DNA of 64,000 bases, taken from positions 18,621-82,620 of the forward strand of contig JBPCMU010000065.1 in assembly GCA_051001975.1 (NCBI GenBank), in the 5' to 3' direction. The notes beneath the pieces were generated by a model that saw only the letters and a program-made list of their open reading frames with translations, had not been told where the DNA came from and ran no database searches. The stretch's first letter is position 1; the number at the start of each line of letters is the position of its first letter. The position numbers and the translations under genes are program-made. The DNA comes from DATAEG01 sp051001975 (GTDB lineage: Bacteria > Actinomycetota > Actinomycetes > Mycobacteriales > Jatrophihabitantaceae). Shown here in pieces: positions 1 to 7,305 of the stretch.

Positions 1-834
1 CTCAAGCTCGAGCAGTTGCAGTGCGCCGGCTCGTTCAAGGCGCGGGGTGCGTTCGCGAACCTCCTCTCGCGGCGGGTGCCGTCCTGCGGAGTGGTCGCCG
101 CGTCCGGCGGCAATCACGGTGTCGCAGTCGCCTACGCTGCCGACCGGCTCGGTGTGCCGGCCACGATCTTCGTTCCGAAGATCTCGGCGCAGGCCAAGGT
201 CGATGCCATCAGGGCGTCCGGCGCAGACTTCCGATTCGCCGGCGACCGGTATGCCGACGCGCTGGCGGCCGCCGAGGAATGGGCTGCCGAATGCGGCGCA
301 CTGCAGGTGCATGCCTTCGACCAGCGAGAGACGATCCTCGGTCAAGGCAGTCTTGCGCTCGAGCTGGACGAGCAGGTTCCCGAGCTGGACACCGTGCTAG
401 TCCCGGTCGGCGGCGGCGGCTTGATCGCCGGTATTGCTGCCTACTTCGCCGGCTCCGTACGTGTTGTCGGAGTCGAGCCAGCCGAATCCCCGACGCTCAC
501 CCGGGCTCGGCTGCACGGCACCCCTGCCGACGCGCCGGTCGGAGGCATCGCCGCCGATGCCTTGGCGCCCCGGCGGGTCGGCGAACTCGTCTTTCCGATT
601 ACCCAGGCGCATGTCGCGGAGGTGGTGCTCGTCGACGATGACGAGATTCCCCTTGCCCAGCAGGCGTTGTGGCGAGCGGCACGGCTGATTGCCGAGCCGG
701 CGGCAGCCGTGGGAATCGCGGCGCTGCGTGCCGGTGCGTACCGACCGGAGCCGGGCGAGCGAGTGGCTGTCGTCATCAGCGGGGCGAACACCCAACCGAG
801 GGACGTCGGCGACGGGACCGGTGGCCAGACCTGA
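1..834 (+). CDS. Threonine/serine dehydratase, 5' end outside window
   Basis: Fold-type II PLP enzyme of the threonine/serine dehydratase family, which deaminates threonine or serine to a 2-oxoacid and ammonia in the cytoplasm. The frame is open from base 1, so about 40 N-terminal residues lie outside the window. Visible motifs are SFKARGA with the Schiff-base lysine near residue 13, SGGNHG near residue 35, the glycine-rich phosphate loop PVGGGGLIAG near 136, and VISGAN close to the C-terminus. There is no C-terminal ACT domain, so it is the short catabolic or racemase-like form rather than allosteric IlvA. It cannot be separated from serine racemase by eye. A strong hairpin follows the stop codon. 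Confidence 0.88.
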   Translation, partial: LKLEQLQCAGSFKARGAFANLLSRRVPSCGVVAASGGNHGVAVAYAADRLGVPATIFVPKISAQAKVDAIRASGADFRFAGDRYADALAAAEEWAAECGALQVHAFDQRETILGQGSLALELDEQVPELDTVLVPVGGGGLIAGIAAYFAGSVRVVGVEPAESPTLTRARLHGTPADAPVGGIAADALAPRRVGELVFPITQAHVAEVVLVDDDEIPLAQQALWRAARLIAEPAAAVGIAALRAGAYRPEPGERVAVVISGANTQPRDVGDGTGGQT

Positions 835-856
835 CCGATCGGACAGGTCCGATCGG
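835..856 (+). terminator. Hairpin terminator after dehydratase
   Basis: Perfect 9-bp inverted repeat CCGATCGGA / TCCGATCGG with a 4-nt loop, beginning directly after the dehydratase stop. No T-run follows, which is usual for actinobacterial terminators. Its position supports transcription ending here. Confidence 0.6.
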
Positions 857-940
857 CGCGGCCGGAGGAATGTGCGACGCTCGCAGGGTGACTCGCGAAC
901 TCGGGCGTCGCTGGGCCGTCAATGGCTGATGCCGACTAGG

Positions 941-1532
941 TGCTCGGGTGGAGAGCTGGGCGAGATCTTCAGCCAGCCGCAGGCCGAGCAGATGCTCACC
1001 GCACAGACGCCACCCATCCCTGGGGTCGAGAGGATAGGTGGTCTGAACGGGATGGGGTTGGGCGACTTCGTGCGTACCGAAAACGACCGAACGACGTGGT
1101 TCGGCCACACAGGCGGCAACGAGGGTTACCGCTGCCATCTGCTGGTTGATCGTGACACCGGCGACGGCGCCGCGGTGATGACCAACTCCGACGGCGGTGT
1201 CCGTCTGATCGCCGAGGTGTTCGACGCGCTCGCCGCTCACTCTGGGTGGGCTCGCTATCGCACCGATGCAGCCGGGCCTCGTGACCGGCGCGGCGCCGAA
1301 CTCGACGAGTTCGCCGGCACATTCAAAGCTCCCCACCGGAGAACCACTCACCATCGCGCGTCAGGGACCTGCTCTGGCCGTGACTGTCGGCGAGGGCCCA
1401 GCGATCGAGTTCAACGTCGAAGGGTCAGCCGAACTCGTATCCGACGCGGTCGCGACCACCGTTCGGATCGAGGCCGACAGTGCAATCCTCCTCCAGAACG
1501 GCGGCGCGACCCGCTGCCCCAGAGTTGGCTGA
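941..1532 (+). pseudogene. Serine hydrolase (beta-lactamase-like) remnant, truncated and frameshifted
   Basis: C-terminal part of a class C beta-lactamase/serine hydrolase-like protein. The conserved HTGGNEGY segment (the HTG triad near the active site) and a following RDTGDGAAVMTNSDGG strand are readable. The N-terminal half with the SxxK nucleophile is absent. The reading frame breaks near 1325-1327: one extra A in an AAA run turns FKLPTGEP into FKAPHRR, and the C-terminal beta-domain (VEGSAELVSDAVATT) continues in the next frame to 1532. Both the missing catalytic half and the indel argue for a true pseudogene. No start codon with a ribosome site is evident. Confidence 0.75.
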
Positions 1533-1588
1533 CTGCCTCTCCTGCGCACCGTTCGACGGGCTAAGAGACGCGCAGATCGACCGGAGAC

Positions 1589-2389
1589 TCAGCCGGCGGC
1601 GTTGCTGAATGCCGGGAGGTATCCGCCGGACTGACCGTCCGCCGTGGGGTGATAGCTCTCGGTGATGTCGGTGACGTTCAGAGAATGCAGCCATTTGTCG
1701 CCGCTGCACAACTGGTGGTGCACAAAGCCGGATCGCACGTCGGCGAACGCGAAGCCGTGCCGGGCTGCGGCCTGCGAGATGATCGAGTCGGCCATGTCGA
1801 TGCCCTCGTCGATCTTCGCTCGGGAATCCCCACTCAACCCAACGCAGTACCAGACGCCGAGCTGGTAGAAGTCGGGGTAGCCCAGTACGACCACCCGTGC
1901 GTTCGGGGCGTTGGACGAGATCGCGTCGTACGCGGCATCGAGCTTGCCGGGCAACACTGTTTGCGCCTTGTTCTCGGCGCCCTGCACGGCCGCGATGCAG
2001 TCGTCTTCGCCGTCGACGACGCAGGTTTCCATGATGTTGGAGAACCCGACGTCGTTGCCGCCGATCGTGATGCTGACCAGCGACGTGGCGCTACTCAGCG
2101 CTGAAACCTGACCGTCGATGACGTCGTCGGTCGTTGCGCCGGAACACGCCACTGACGAGTAAGACGCCGGCGAGTGGCTGTCCGCCCAGACCGCCGAGTA
2201 CGCGTTCGGGCTGCGATCGCAACTGCCGCTGGAACTGATGTAGTCCCCGGCGCCGACACCGGAGGAGTAGGAATCGCCGAGCGCCACGTAGTTGTCGCCC
2301 GCGGCGAACGCGGGGACGGCGAGGGCCAGCACGGCGATCAGGCTGGCGAAGGCGCTCAGGACCAGGGTGACCAAACGGGATTTCCGCAT
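1589..2389 (-). CDS. Secreted SGNH/GDSL-family esterase/lipase
   Basis: 266 aa with a Sec signal peptide (basic MRKSR, hydrophobic core, AFA cleavage site near residue 29). The mature enzyme starts with block I GDSYSSG (nucleophile Ser near 40), has block III GGNDVGF near 107, and ends with block V YHPTADGQ supplying the catalytic His. Six or more cysteines suggest disulphides, as in the Streptomyces SGNH lipases of this length. It should hydrolyse ester bonds of lipids or plant esters outside the cell; substrate is not predictable. The gene stands alone. Its leader carries a perfect 14-bp palindrome about 30 bp upstream of the start. Confidence 0.88.
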   Translation of the reverse strand: MRKSRLVTLVLSAFASLIAVLALAVPAFAAGDNYVALGDSYSSGVGAGDYISSSGSCDRSPNAYSAVWADSHSPASYSSVACSGATTDDVIDGQVSALSSATSLVSITIGGNDVGFSNIMETCVVDGEDDCIAAVQGAENKAQTVLPGKLDAAYDAISSNAPNARVVVLGYPDFYQLGVWYCVGLSGDSRAKIDEGIDMADSIISQAAARHGFAFADVRSGFVHHQLCSGDKWLHSLNVTDITESYHPTADGQSGGYLPAFSNAAG

Positions 2390-2418
2390 TGCATTTCGCT
2401 CCTGTCATGGGGGGATGA

Positions 2419-2432
2419 CTACTCATGAGTAG
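2419..2432. promoter_or_regulatory. 14-bp palindrome upstream of esterase
   Basis: CTACTCATGAGTAG is a perfect palindrome lying 30-43 bp upstream of the esterase start codon on the minus strand, where an operator or activator site would sit. No regulator gene is adjacent. Confidence 0.45.
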
Positions 2433-2522
2433 CACCATGAGCCTCTGAGCGAAAGGGGACTGCGGACAACGGAATTGATCTCCCGATCGCCTCCGCGGGT
2501 GCGGGTTCGAAATATCGGCTTT

Positions 2523-2604
2523 GTCGAGCGGGAGGTTTTCGTCTAGACACGCCGACGAGCTTGACCGAAAGCTCCCGCTCGACCGCAACAACCTCCCGCT
2601 CGAC
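2523..2604. repeat. Inverted repeat pair plus a third partial copy
   Basis: GTCGAGCGGGAGGTT at 2523-2537 has its exact reverse complement at 2590-2604. A third partial copy (GCTCCCGCTCGAC) sits between them at 2571-2583. Arm length is 15 bp with a 52-nt spacer. Function unknown; it could fold as a large hairpin or be the remains of a small repeat element. Confidence 0.5.
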
Positions 2605-2792
2605 CAAGGCGACTGGCGACACGGTGATGCCGGTGCTCTCGATGCGTCGCTGTCGATATGCACGGTCGGCCGTACCACTGGGGTGGCGACAGGTACACCC
2701 CGGATTGGCTGCCTGGACCTACTGTTTCGAGCTCTTCGCTGCGCCAACGTGAAGACCGTAAGAGGACGAGACTTCACAGGAGGGCAGGGACC

Positions 2793-2969
2793 GTGCAGAA
2801 ACAAGGCGCGGCCGTACAGCGGTCAGCAACGGCACGAGTGGCACGGTGGAGCGCGCAGCACCCGTGGCGGGCGATCGTGGTGTGGGTGCTTTTCGTGGGT
2901 GTGTGCGTCGCCGGTGGGCAGATCGCCGGGACAAAGAAGGGCGGGCTAACTGGTGGCCGTCCAAGCTGA
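2793..2969 (+). pseudogene. MMPL-family transporter, N-terminal stub
   Basis: A GTG start with a good ribosome site (AGGAGGG, 8 nt upstream) opens a 58-residue frame. It reads like the first segment of actinobacterial MMPL/RND exporters: a basic lead, ARWSAQHPWRAIVVW, one transmembrane helix, then AGTKKG. MMPL proteins are usually 700 aa or more. Here translation stops after 58 residues and no further transporter sequence is found in any frame before 3105, so nearly the whole gene has been deleted. The intact start region suggests a fairly recent loss. Confidence 0.65.
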
Positions 2970-3104
2970 GCCGGCGCAGTCGGGATCGGACCGTGCCGCG
3001 AGAACCGGAAGATGGTCTACTTTCAGCACCACGAGAACTAGTCCCGCAGGTGTGAGGCACGGTCATCGACCCGCCCACGCCTCTGGGAAGAGGGGGGCGG
3101 GTCG

Positions 3105-3809
3105 ATGGCTGACCAGGAGACGCGGCGGGAGTTCGCACCGCTGTTCGAAGAGCTTGCCGCGCAGTTGCGATCCGGCGCGGAAGAGGACGACATCTACCAG
3201 GCGATCGCCGAGTGGTCGGTCCGACTGGTTCCCGGTTGCGACCACGCAAGTGTCTCCCTCCTTCGCGGCGACCGGTTCTTGACGCTCGGCGCTTCGGACG
3301 AGGTCGCTCGGAGGGTCGACGACATCGAACGAGAGGTCAACGACGGGCCATGTCTGGACGCGGTCCGCGAGGAGCGGGTCCAGCACGACGCCGATATCAG
3401 CCGGGATCCGACCTGGCCGGAGCTTGCGAAGCGGGCCCTCGATGAGACGCCGGTGCGAAGCATGCTGGCCTTCCGGCTCATCCATGAGGACGTCAAGGGC
3501 GGCGCGCTCAATGTGTTCGCCGACGCAGTCGACGCGCTGGATGACGAGTCGATCGAGCAGGGCGCGATCCTTGCGGCGTTCGCGTCGATCGCCTTCGCGA
3601 TGGCCCAGGACCGGCATCGTGCGGCGAACCTCGAGCAGGCGTTGGACAGCAACCGCGAGATCGGTAAGGCGATAGGGCTGCTGATGGCGGCGCACAACGT
3701 CTCGAGCGAGCAGGCTTTGGAGATGCTCAAGCACGGGTCGCAGAACATGAACCGCAAGCTGCGCGATCTGGCCGCGGAGATCGTCGCTCGCGGCGAGCCG
3801 ACCGCCTGA
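3105..3809 (+). CDS. GAF and ANTAR domain regulator
   Basis: 234 aa. The GAF sensor spans roughly residues 15-160 (VNDGPCLDAVREE and the ALNVFADAVDALDD strand-helix are typical). A C-terminal ANTAR RNA-binding domain spans about 168-228 (REIGKAIGLLMAAHNVSSEQALEML). Proteins of this design bind paired hairpins in leader RNAs and prevent termination; the GAF domain is thought to receive a ligand or partner signal. The gene is monocistronic, with a purine-rich ribosome site just before the ATG. A second GAF-ANTAR protein is encoded at 46421-47257. The target RNA is not apparent. Confidence 0.88.
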   Translation: MADQETRREFAPLFEELAAQLRSGAEEDDIYQAIAEWSVRLVPGCDHASVSLLRGDRFLTLGASDEVARRVDDIEREVNDGPCLDAVREERVQHDADISRDPTWPELAKRALDETPVRSMLAFRLIHEDVKGGALNVFADAVDALDDESIEQGAILAAFASIAFAMAQDRHRAANLEQALDSNREIGKAIGLLMAAHNVSSEQALEMLKHGSQNMNRKLRDLAAEIVARGEPTA

Positions 3810-3928
3810 GCATCTCGACGGGGTACGACGACGGCAACTGGCCGGTCGGGAATCCCACGGACGGTCGGCGGCGTTGCAGTGTCGGCGGAGTCATCCGTCG
3901 AAGCGTTCGCCGAACTGAGGAGAACTTC

Positions 3929-4213
3929 ATGGCTACCGCCACCTGGAACGGCACCGTCATCGCGCAGAGCGACGACACCGTGATCGTCGAGGGAAATCAC
4001 TACTTCCCCAGGGCGTCGGTGCGCGCCGACGTGCTGCGCGACTCCGACACGCAGTCGGTCTGCCCATGGAAGGGCACCGCGTCCTACCACTCGGTCGAAC
4101 TCGACGGCGAGACCAACCCCGACGCCGCCTGGTACTACCCGGCGCCGAAGGATGCTGCCGCGGAGATCAAAGACCGCATTGCGTTCTGGCACGGCGTCGA
4201 AGTCAGCGACTGA
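3929..4213 (+). CDS. DUF427 domain protein
   Basis: 94 aa, essentially one DUF427 domain: an early TVIVEGNHYFP strand pair, the VCPWKGTASYHSV core and a terminal IAFWHGVEV. Members are small single-domain beta-rich proteins with no firmly established activity. The start is set by AGGAG seven nucleotides before the ATG. It lies 23 bp upstream of the sulfite-oxidase-like gene in the same direction, so the two may be cotranscribed. Confidence 0.88.
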   Translation: MATATWNGTVIAQSDDTVIVEGNHYFPRASVRADVLRDSDTQSVCPWKGTASYHSVELDGETNPDAAWYYPAPKDAAAEIKDRIAFWHGVEVSD

Positions 4214-4236
4214 CCGACCGCGAGGAGGCAACCGCC

Positions 4237-4835
4237 ATGGCCGTCGTCTCCAGGGGCTTTGGTGGCCGGAGACGGAGCGCCGAGGTCGAACTACCACCCG
4301 GGCAGTACCTGACCGAGGACTTTCCGGTCCTTTCGACCAGCCGACGCCGCGCATCGGGCACGATCGGTGGAGCTTCACGATCAGCACCGAGGTGGGTGAG
4401 CGGCGAAGCTGGTCGTGGACGGATCCGGCCGCACTGCCCGCCGAGGACATCAGTGTCGATCTGCACTGCGTGACCCGTTGGTCGAAGCTGGGCACGCACT
4501 GGCGCGGAGTCTCGCTGGACACCATTTTGGAGGACGTCGACACCGCTGCCGGCTTCGCGATGGTGCACAGCTACGGCGGCTACACGACGAACCTGCCCGT
4601 GCCGGATCTACTCGACGGGCAGGCGTGGATCGCCACGACGTGTGACGGCGAGGATCTCGACTCCGAACACGGCGGCCCGGCTCGTTTGCTGGTGCCGCAC
4701 CTCTACCTCTCGAAGAGCGCGAAGTGGGTCAGCGGGATCACGCTGTCCGACGAGGAGGACCTTGGATTCTGGGAGAGCGTGGGATACCACGCATACGGTG
4801 ACCCGTGGCGTGAAGAGCGGTACTCCGACGCGTGA
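4237..4835 (+). pseudogene. Sulfite-oxidase-like molybdopterin oxidoreductase, interrupted by a 1-nt frameshift
   Basis: Family of short (about 200 aa) molybdopterin-binding proteins related to the sulfite oxidase/YedY catalytic domain. The ATG at 4237 has a strong GAGGAGG site 8 nt upstream and starts MAVVSRGFGGRRRS, ending FPVLST at 4338. The protein then continues in the next frame from 4341 with PTPRIGHDRWSFTI and runs to 4835, including LHCVTRWSKLGTHWRGV (the pterin/cofactor Cys region) and GGYTTNLPVPDLL. Losing a single base near 4339-4341 explains the break. The rest is intact, and the gene overlaps the next (GTGA) and sits in its usual trio, so a sequencing error or very recent mutation is as likely as real decay. 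Confidence 0.8.
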
Positions 4836-5539
4836 GCTGGCGACTCGGCGTTGTTGCCGCGGTTCGTGACGAATCGGCGACAGCGCGGACAATCTCTCTG
4901 CAGGTGGCGGAGTTCCCCGCACACCTGGCGGGCCAGCACATCGACGTACGGCTTACCGCGGAGGACGGCTACAGCGCGGTGCGGTCGTATTCCATCGCCT
5001 CACCGGCTGGAGTGGGCGACCGATTGATCGAGATCACGATCGAGCGGGTGCCTGACGGTGAGGTGTCGTCCGATCTCGCCGGGGAGGTGACCCCCGGCGA
5101 TCAACTCGAGGTGCGCGGCCCGGTCGGCGGATGGTTCGTCTGGCGGCCGGCGCAACCCGATCCGGTGCAACTGGTCGCGGGTGGTTCCGGAATCGTCCCG
5201 TTGATGTCGATGGTGCGTACCCATGCCGCGGCGTCTACCGATGCGCCGATGCGCGCGTTGTACTCCACACGATCACCGGCCTCGCTGATCTATCGGGGGG
5301 AACTTGCCGGCGTCGATGTCGTATATACGCGTGGTGTCCCGGACGGATGGCCAACTGGGCCACACCGGATCGGCGCTGCGGATCTGGCCGCGGTCACGAT
5401 TACGCCCGAGCTGGCACCTACCTGCTACATCTGCGGACCGACGCCCTTTGTCGAAACTGCCGCGGAGCTCTTCTTGGCAGCGGGCCATCCGGCGGCCAAG
5501 ATCAGGACGGAGCGATTCGGCGCTGGGGGTGGCGGATGA
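4832..5539 (+). CDS. FAD/NAD(P)-binding oxidoreductase, ferredoxin-reductase type
   Basis: 235 aa of the FNR-like fold. The N-terminal beta-barrel binds FAD (RSYSIAS near residue 50, the RxYS motif). The C-terminal Rossmann part binds NAD(P) (GGSGIVPLMSM near 115, and CGPTPFVETAAELF near 190). There is no 2Fe-2S domain, so it probably passes electrons between NAD(P)H and a partner. The GTG start overlaps the stop of the sulfite-oxidase-like gene by 3 nt, and its own stop overlaps the next ATG, so the three genes are translationally coupled. I infer that it is the electron partner of the molybdoenzyme upstream. Confidence 0.85.
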   Translation: MSWRLGVVAAVRDESATARTISLQVAEFPAHLAGQHIDVRLTAEDGYSAVRSYSIASPAGVGDRLIEITIERVPDGEVSSDLAGEVTPGDQLEVRGPVGGWFVWRPAQPDPVQLVAGGSGIVPLMSMVRTHAAASTDAPMRALYSTRSPASLIYRGELAGVDVVYTRGVPDGWPTGPHRIGAADLAAVTITPELAPTCYICGPTPFVETAAELFLAAGHPAAKIRTERFGAGGGG

Positions 5540-5808
5540 CGCGAATGAATGGTCTGGACGGGAACGCGGCGGCCGCGCCGCTGCGGGAGATCTTTGCGGC
5601 GGATGTGACTTCTACCATCGGGCGGTGCGCCGGGTGCGGGCAGCGCGCCCACCTCGCCGAGGCGCAGATGTACGGAGGAGGTCCCGGGCTGGTGTTGCGC
5701 TGCTCGGCCTGCCAGCAGGTGCTCGCTCGACTCGTCCAGGACGGCTCCAGGACCTGGCTCGATCTGCAGGGGCTGCAGTATCTGCGCTTCGAATCGTCCG
5801 GATACTGA
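5536..5808 (+). CDS. DUF6510-type small zinc-ribbon-like protein
   Basis: 90 aa with an N-terminal helical part (LDGNAAAAPLREIF), then two CxxC pairs, CAGCGQ near residue 35 and CSACQ near 58, and a final WLDLQGLQYLRF. This pattern matches the DUF6510 family, which commonly follows the sulfite-oxidase-like and flavoprotein pair in actinobacteria. The cysteines should bind zinc. The ATG overlaps the upstream TGA, giving tight coupling. Its role is unknown; an assembly or accessory function for the redox pair is my inference. Confidence 0.8.
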   Translation: MTRMNGLDGNAAAAPLREIFAADVTSTIGRCAGCGQRAHLAEAQMYGGGPGLVLRCSACQQVLARLVQDGSRTWLDLQGLQYLRFESSGY

Positions 5809-5855
5809 GCGGCATCGAGGCTCATAGTGTCGGCATGGACCGCTAGTTTTCGGCC

Positions 5856-6227
5856 ATGAATTGGAAACTGGAGCTCATCCTCCTCGGCGTCACCGACGTC
5901 GACCGCGCCAAGGCCTTCTACGTCGATCAGGTCGGGTTCAACGCCGACTTCGACCAACAGGTCACCGACACGCTGCGCTTCGTGCAATTGACGCCGCCCG
6001 GTTCGGCTTGCTCGATCGCGTTCGGCACCGGCATCACCCCGATGGCGCCGGGTGCCCAACTCGGTCTGCAGGTGGTCGTCCCGGACGCTGCCGCGGCACG
6101 GCAGCACCTGATCGACAACGGCGTCGAGGCGACCGACGTGGACGAGCAGCCGTGGGGCAAGTTCGTCACCTTCGCTGACCCGGACGGCAACGCCTGGATC
6201 CTGCAGGAGCTCCCGCTACGGAGCTGA
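5856..6227 (+). CDS. VOC-family (glyoxalase/bleomycin-resistance fold) protein
   Basis: 123 aa, a single vicinal-oxygen-chelate unit made of two beta-alpha-beta-beta-beta modules: LELILLGVTDVDRAKAFYVD at the N-terminus, LGLQVVVPD at mid-length and FVTFADPDGNAWILQEL at the C-terminus. Such proteins act as dimers binding a metal or a small ligand; substrate cannot be told. Monocistronic, immediately upstream of the tRNA-Met gene. Confidence 0.85.
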   Translation: MNWKLELILLGVTDVDRAKAFYVDQVGFNADFDQQVTDTLRFVQLTPPGSACSIAFGTGITPMAPGAQLGLQVVVPDAAAARQHLIDNGVEATDVDEQPWGKFVTFADPDGNAWILQELPLRS

Positions 6228-6293
6228 TGGGTCTCGGTCGCGCGCAGGCCTCGCCGAGCGCGGCCCGCGCGTGGCTCGCTAACCTCTGCGGGC

Positions 6294-6367
6294 GGGGCGG
6301 TAGCTCAGCCGGTTAGAGCAGGGGACTCATAATCCCTGGGTCGTGGGTTCGAGTCCCACCCGCCCCA
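6294..6367 (+). tRNA. tRNA-Met (CAT), elongator type
   Basis: A complete cloverleaf can be drawn. The acceptor GGGGCGG pairs with CCGCCCC, the D-stem GCTC pairs with GAGC, the anticodon stem GGGGA/TCCCT encloses loop CTCATAA, and the T-stem GTGGG pairs with CCCAC around TTCGAGT. The discriminator is A; CCA is not encoded. The fully paired first acceptor position argues against initiator tRNA. A CAT-type isoleucine tRNA (lysidine modified) cannot be strictly excluded without the full identity set. Confidence 0.93.
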
Positions 6368-6401
6368 CAGATGTAGTGTCGCGCCTGACGCTGGACATTG
6401 G

Positions 6402-6665
6402 TCACATCGGCATCCTCAGGCGATCTGAGCGGTACCAGCCTGGCGGGCAGCCGAAGCGCATGAGGATCCGGTTCATCACCTGTCGTCCCGTCGGCCGTTG
6501 CCGTCGATGAACGGGTGGATGCTCTCGAAACGGTTGTGGATCCCGGCGAGCGCCAACGGCAACTCGCGCGTGTTCGTCAAACCACTTCGCCGCCTCGCCG
6601 ATGAGTACTTGGGCAAAAGCTGCGGACGATCGAGTGTCGGAAAACTGCCGCCCGCGCGGACGCAA
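6402..6665 (-). pseudogene. Fic/DOC domain protein remnant with two indels
   Basis: Read on the minus strand, three consecutive frame pieces make one Fic-like protein: VLIGEAAKWFDEHAR, then (after loss of 2 nt near 6572) ELPLALAGIHNRFESIHPFIDGNGR, then (after loss of 1 nt near 6495-6505) TGRQVMNRILMRFGCPP. The Fic active-site motif HPFIDGNGR lies at 6493-6518. Fic proteins transfer AMP or similar groups to target proteins. Two independent indels and loss of both ends mark it as dead. No antitoxin-like gene is adjacent. Confidence 0.75.
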
Positions 6666-6752
6666 GGCCCCTAAACGGGTTCTCACCCGCGATTGGGGCA
6701 GTAATACGACGCCGCAGGCCGCCCCAGCTCACAGACAGGTTTGGTTCTGGGA

Positions 6753-7109
6753 TCAGTCGAACGCGAGGATCAATGTGACTGTGCCTGCCGGGTCGGCTTG
6801 GAAGGTGCCGCTGCCCGTCACAGACTTGAGCTCGTTGGTTCCCGAGATCACGGTCAGCTGCGCGTCGGCCGATCCGGCCTCGAAGGTGCCGGCGTGCTGC
6901 AAGACGATGCTGCCATTCTTTCCGGCAATCGTGCCTTTGATGCGCTCCAGGCCGACGAAAACTGCGGTCTTGTCGGGTGCGTAGGCCGTGAGCCACTTGG
7001 TGGTGGACGTCGCATCGACGTCGCCGCTGTACTGCTTGGACACCAACGCCTCGGTGAGCTTGGCAACTCCGGTTGATTCATCGAACGGATCCCCGCCTTG
7101 ACGCGGCAC
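6753..7109 (-). CDS. DUF3224 domain protein
   Basis: The conserved body is clear: DPFDESTGVAKLTEA, KQYSGDVDATSTTKWLTAY, AVFVGLERIKGTIAGKNGS, VLQHAGTFE and a final beta strand LTLILAFD. DUF3224 proteins are small beta-barrels of about 120-130 aa without established function. I chose the GTG at 7109, giving 118 aa. The usual opening (TGTFxVxSWD) is not in this frame, but RVKAG appears one frame away just upstream, so a 1-nt indel near 7090 may have cost the true N-terminus. The open frame itself extends back to 7262. Confidence 0.6.
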   Translation of the reverse strand: MPRQGGDPFDESTGVAKLTEALVSKQYSGDVDATSTTKWLTAYAPDKTAVFVGLERIKGTIAGKNGSIVLQHAGTFEAGSADAQLTVISGTNELKSVTGSGTFQADPAGTVTLILAFD

Positions 7110-7305
7110 CGGCTGGCCCAAAGGTCGAGCGGCGTCACTCCGACCGGCGGAGCGTTGTGTCGCCTGTGTGACTTCGGGGCCTGCCAGCGCACCGAAGGCG
7201 GCTGTCCTGCAGCCCAAGCCGCGGTCGAACGCGGAACCGTTGGTTGAGCGGCGCTGCCGCACCGAACCCCTCTGGCATCGACCAGCCAGTACGTCGCTCC
7301 CAGCC

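Larger units (their letters stand above)
2390..2792. other. Non-coding stretch with palindrome and inverted repeats
   Basis: About 400 bp between the esterase start and the MMPL stub. No credible protein is seen on either strand. It holds the 14-bp palindrome at 2419-2432 and a set of three short related repeats at 2523-2604. Together with the truncated genes on both sides it looks like eroded sequence. Confidence 0.6.

Noticed and set aside
900..3000. Insertion sequence or prophage remnant explaining the truncated genes
   Set aside because: No transposase, integrase, terminal inverted repeats or target-site duplications could be found; the only repeats are the short set at 2523-2604.
3194..4543. 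449-residue minus-strand open frame
   Set aside because: Antisense to the GAF-ANTAR, DUF427 and sulfite-oxidase-like genes; Ser/Arg-rich low-complexity product with no domain.
6294..6367. Initiator tRNA-fMet
   Set aside because: Initiator tRNAs have an unpaired first acceptor position; here G1 pairs with the last C, so elongator type is preferred.
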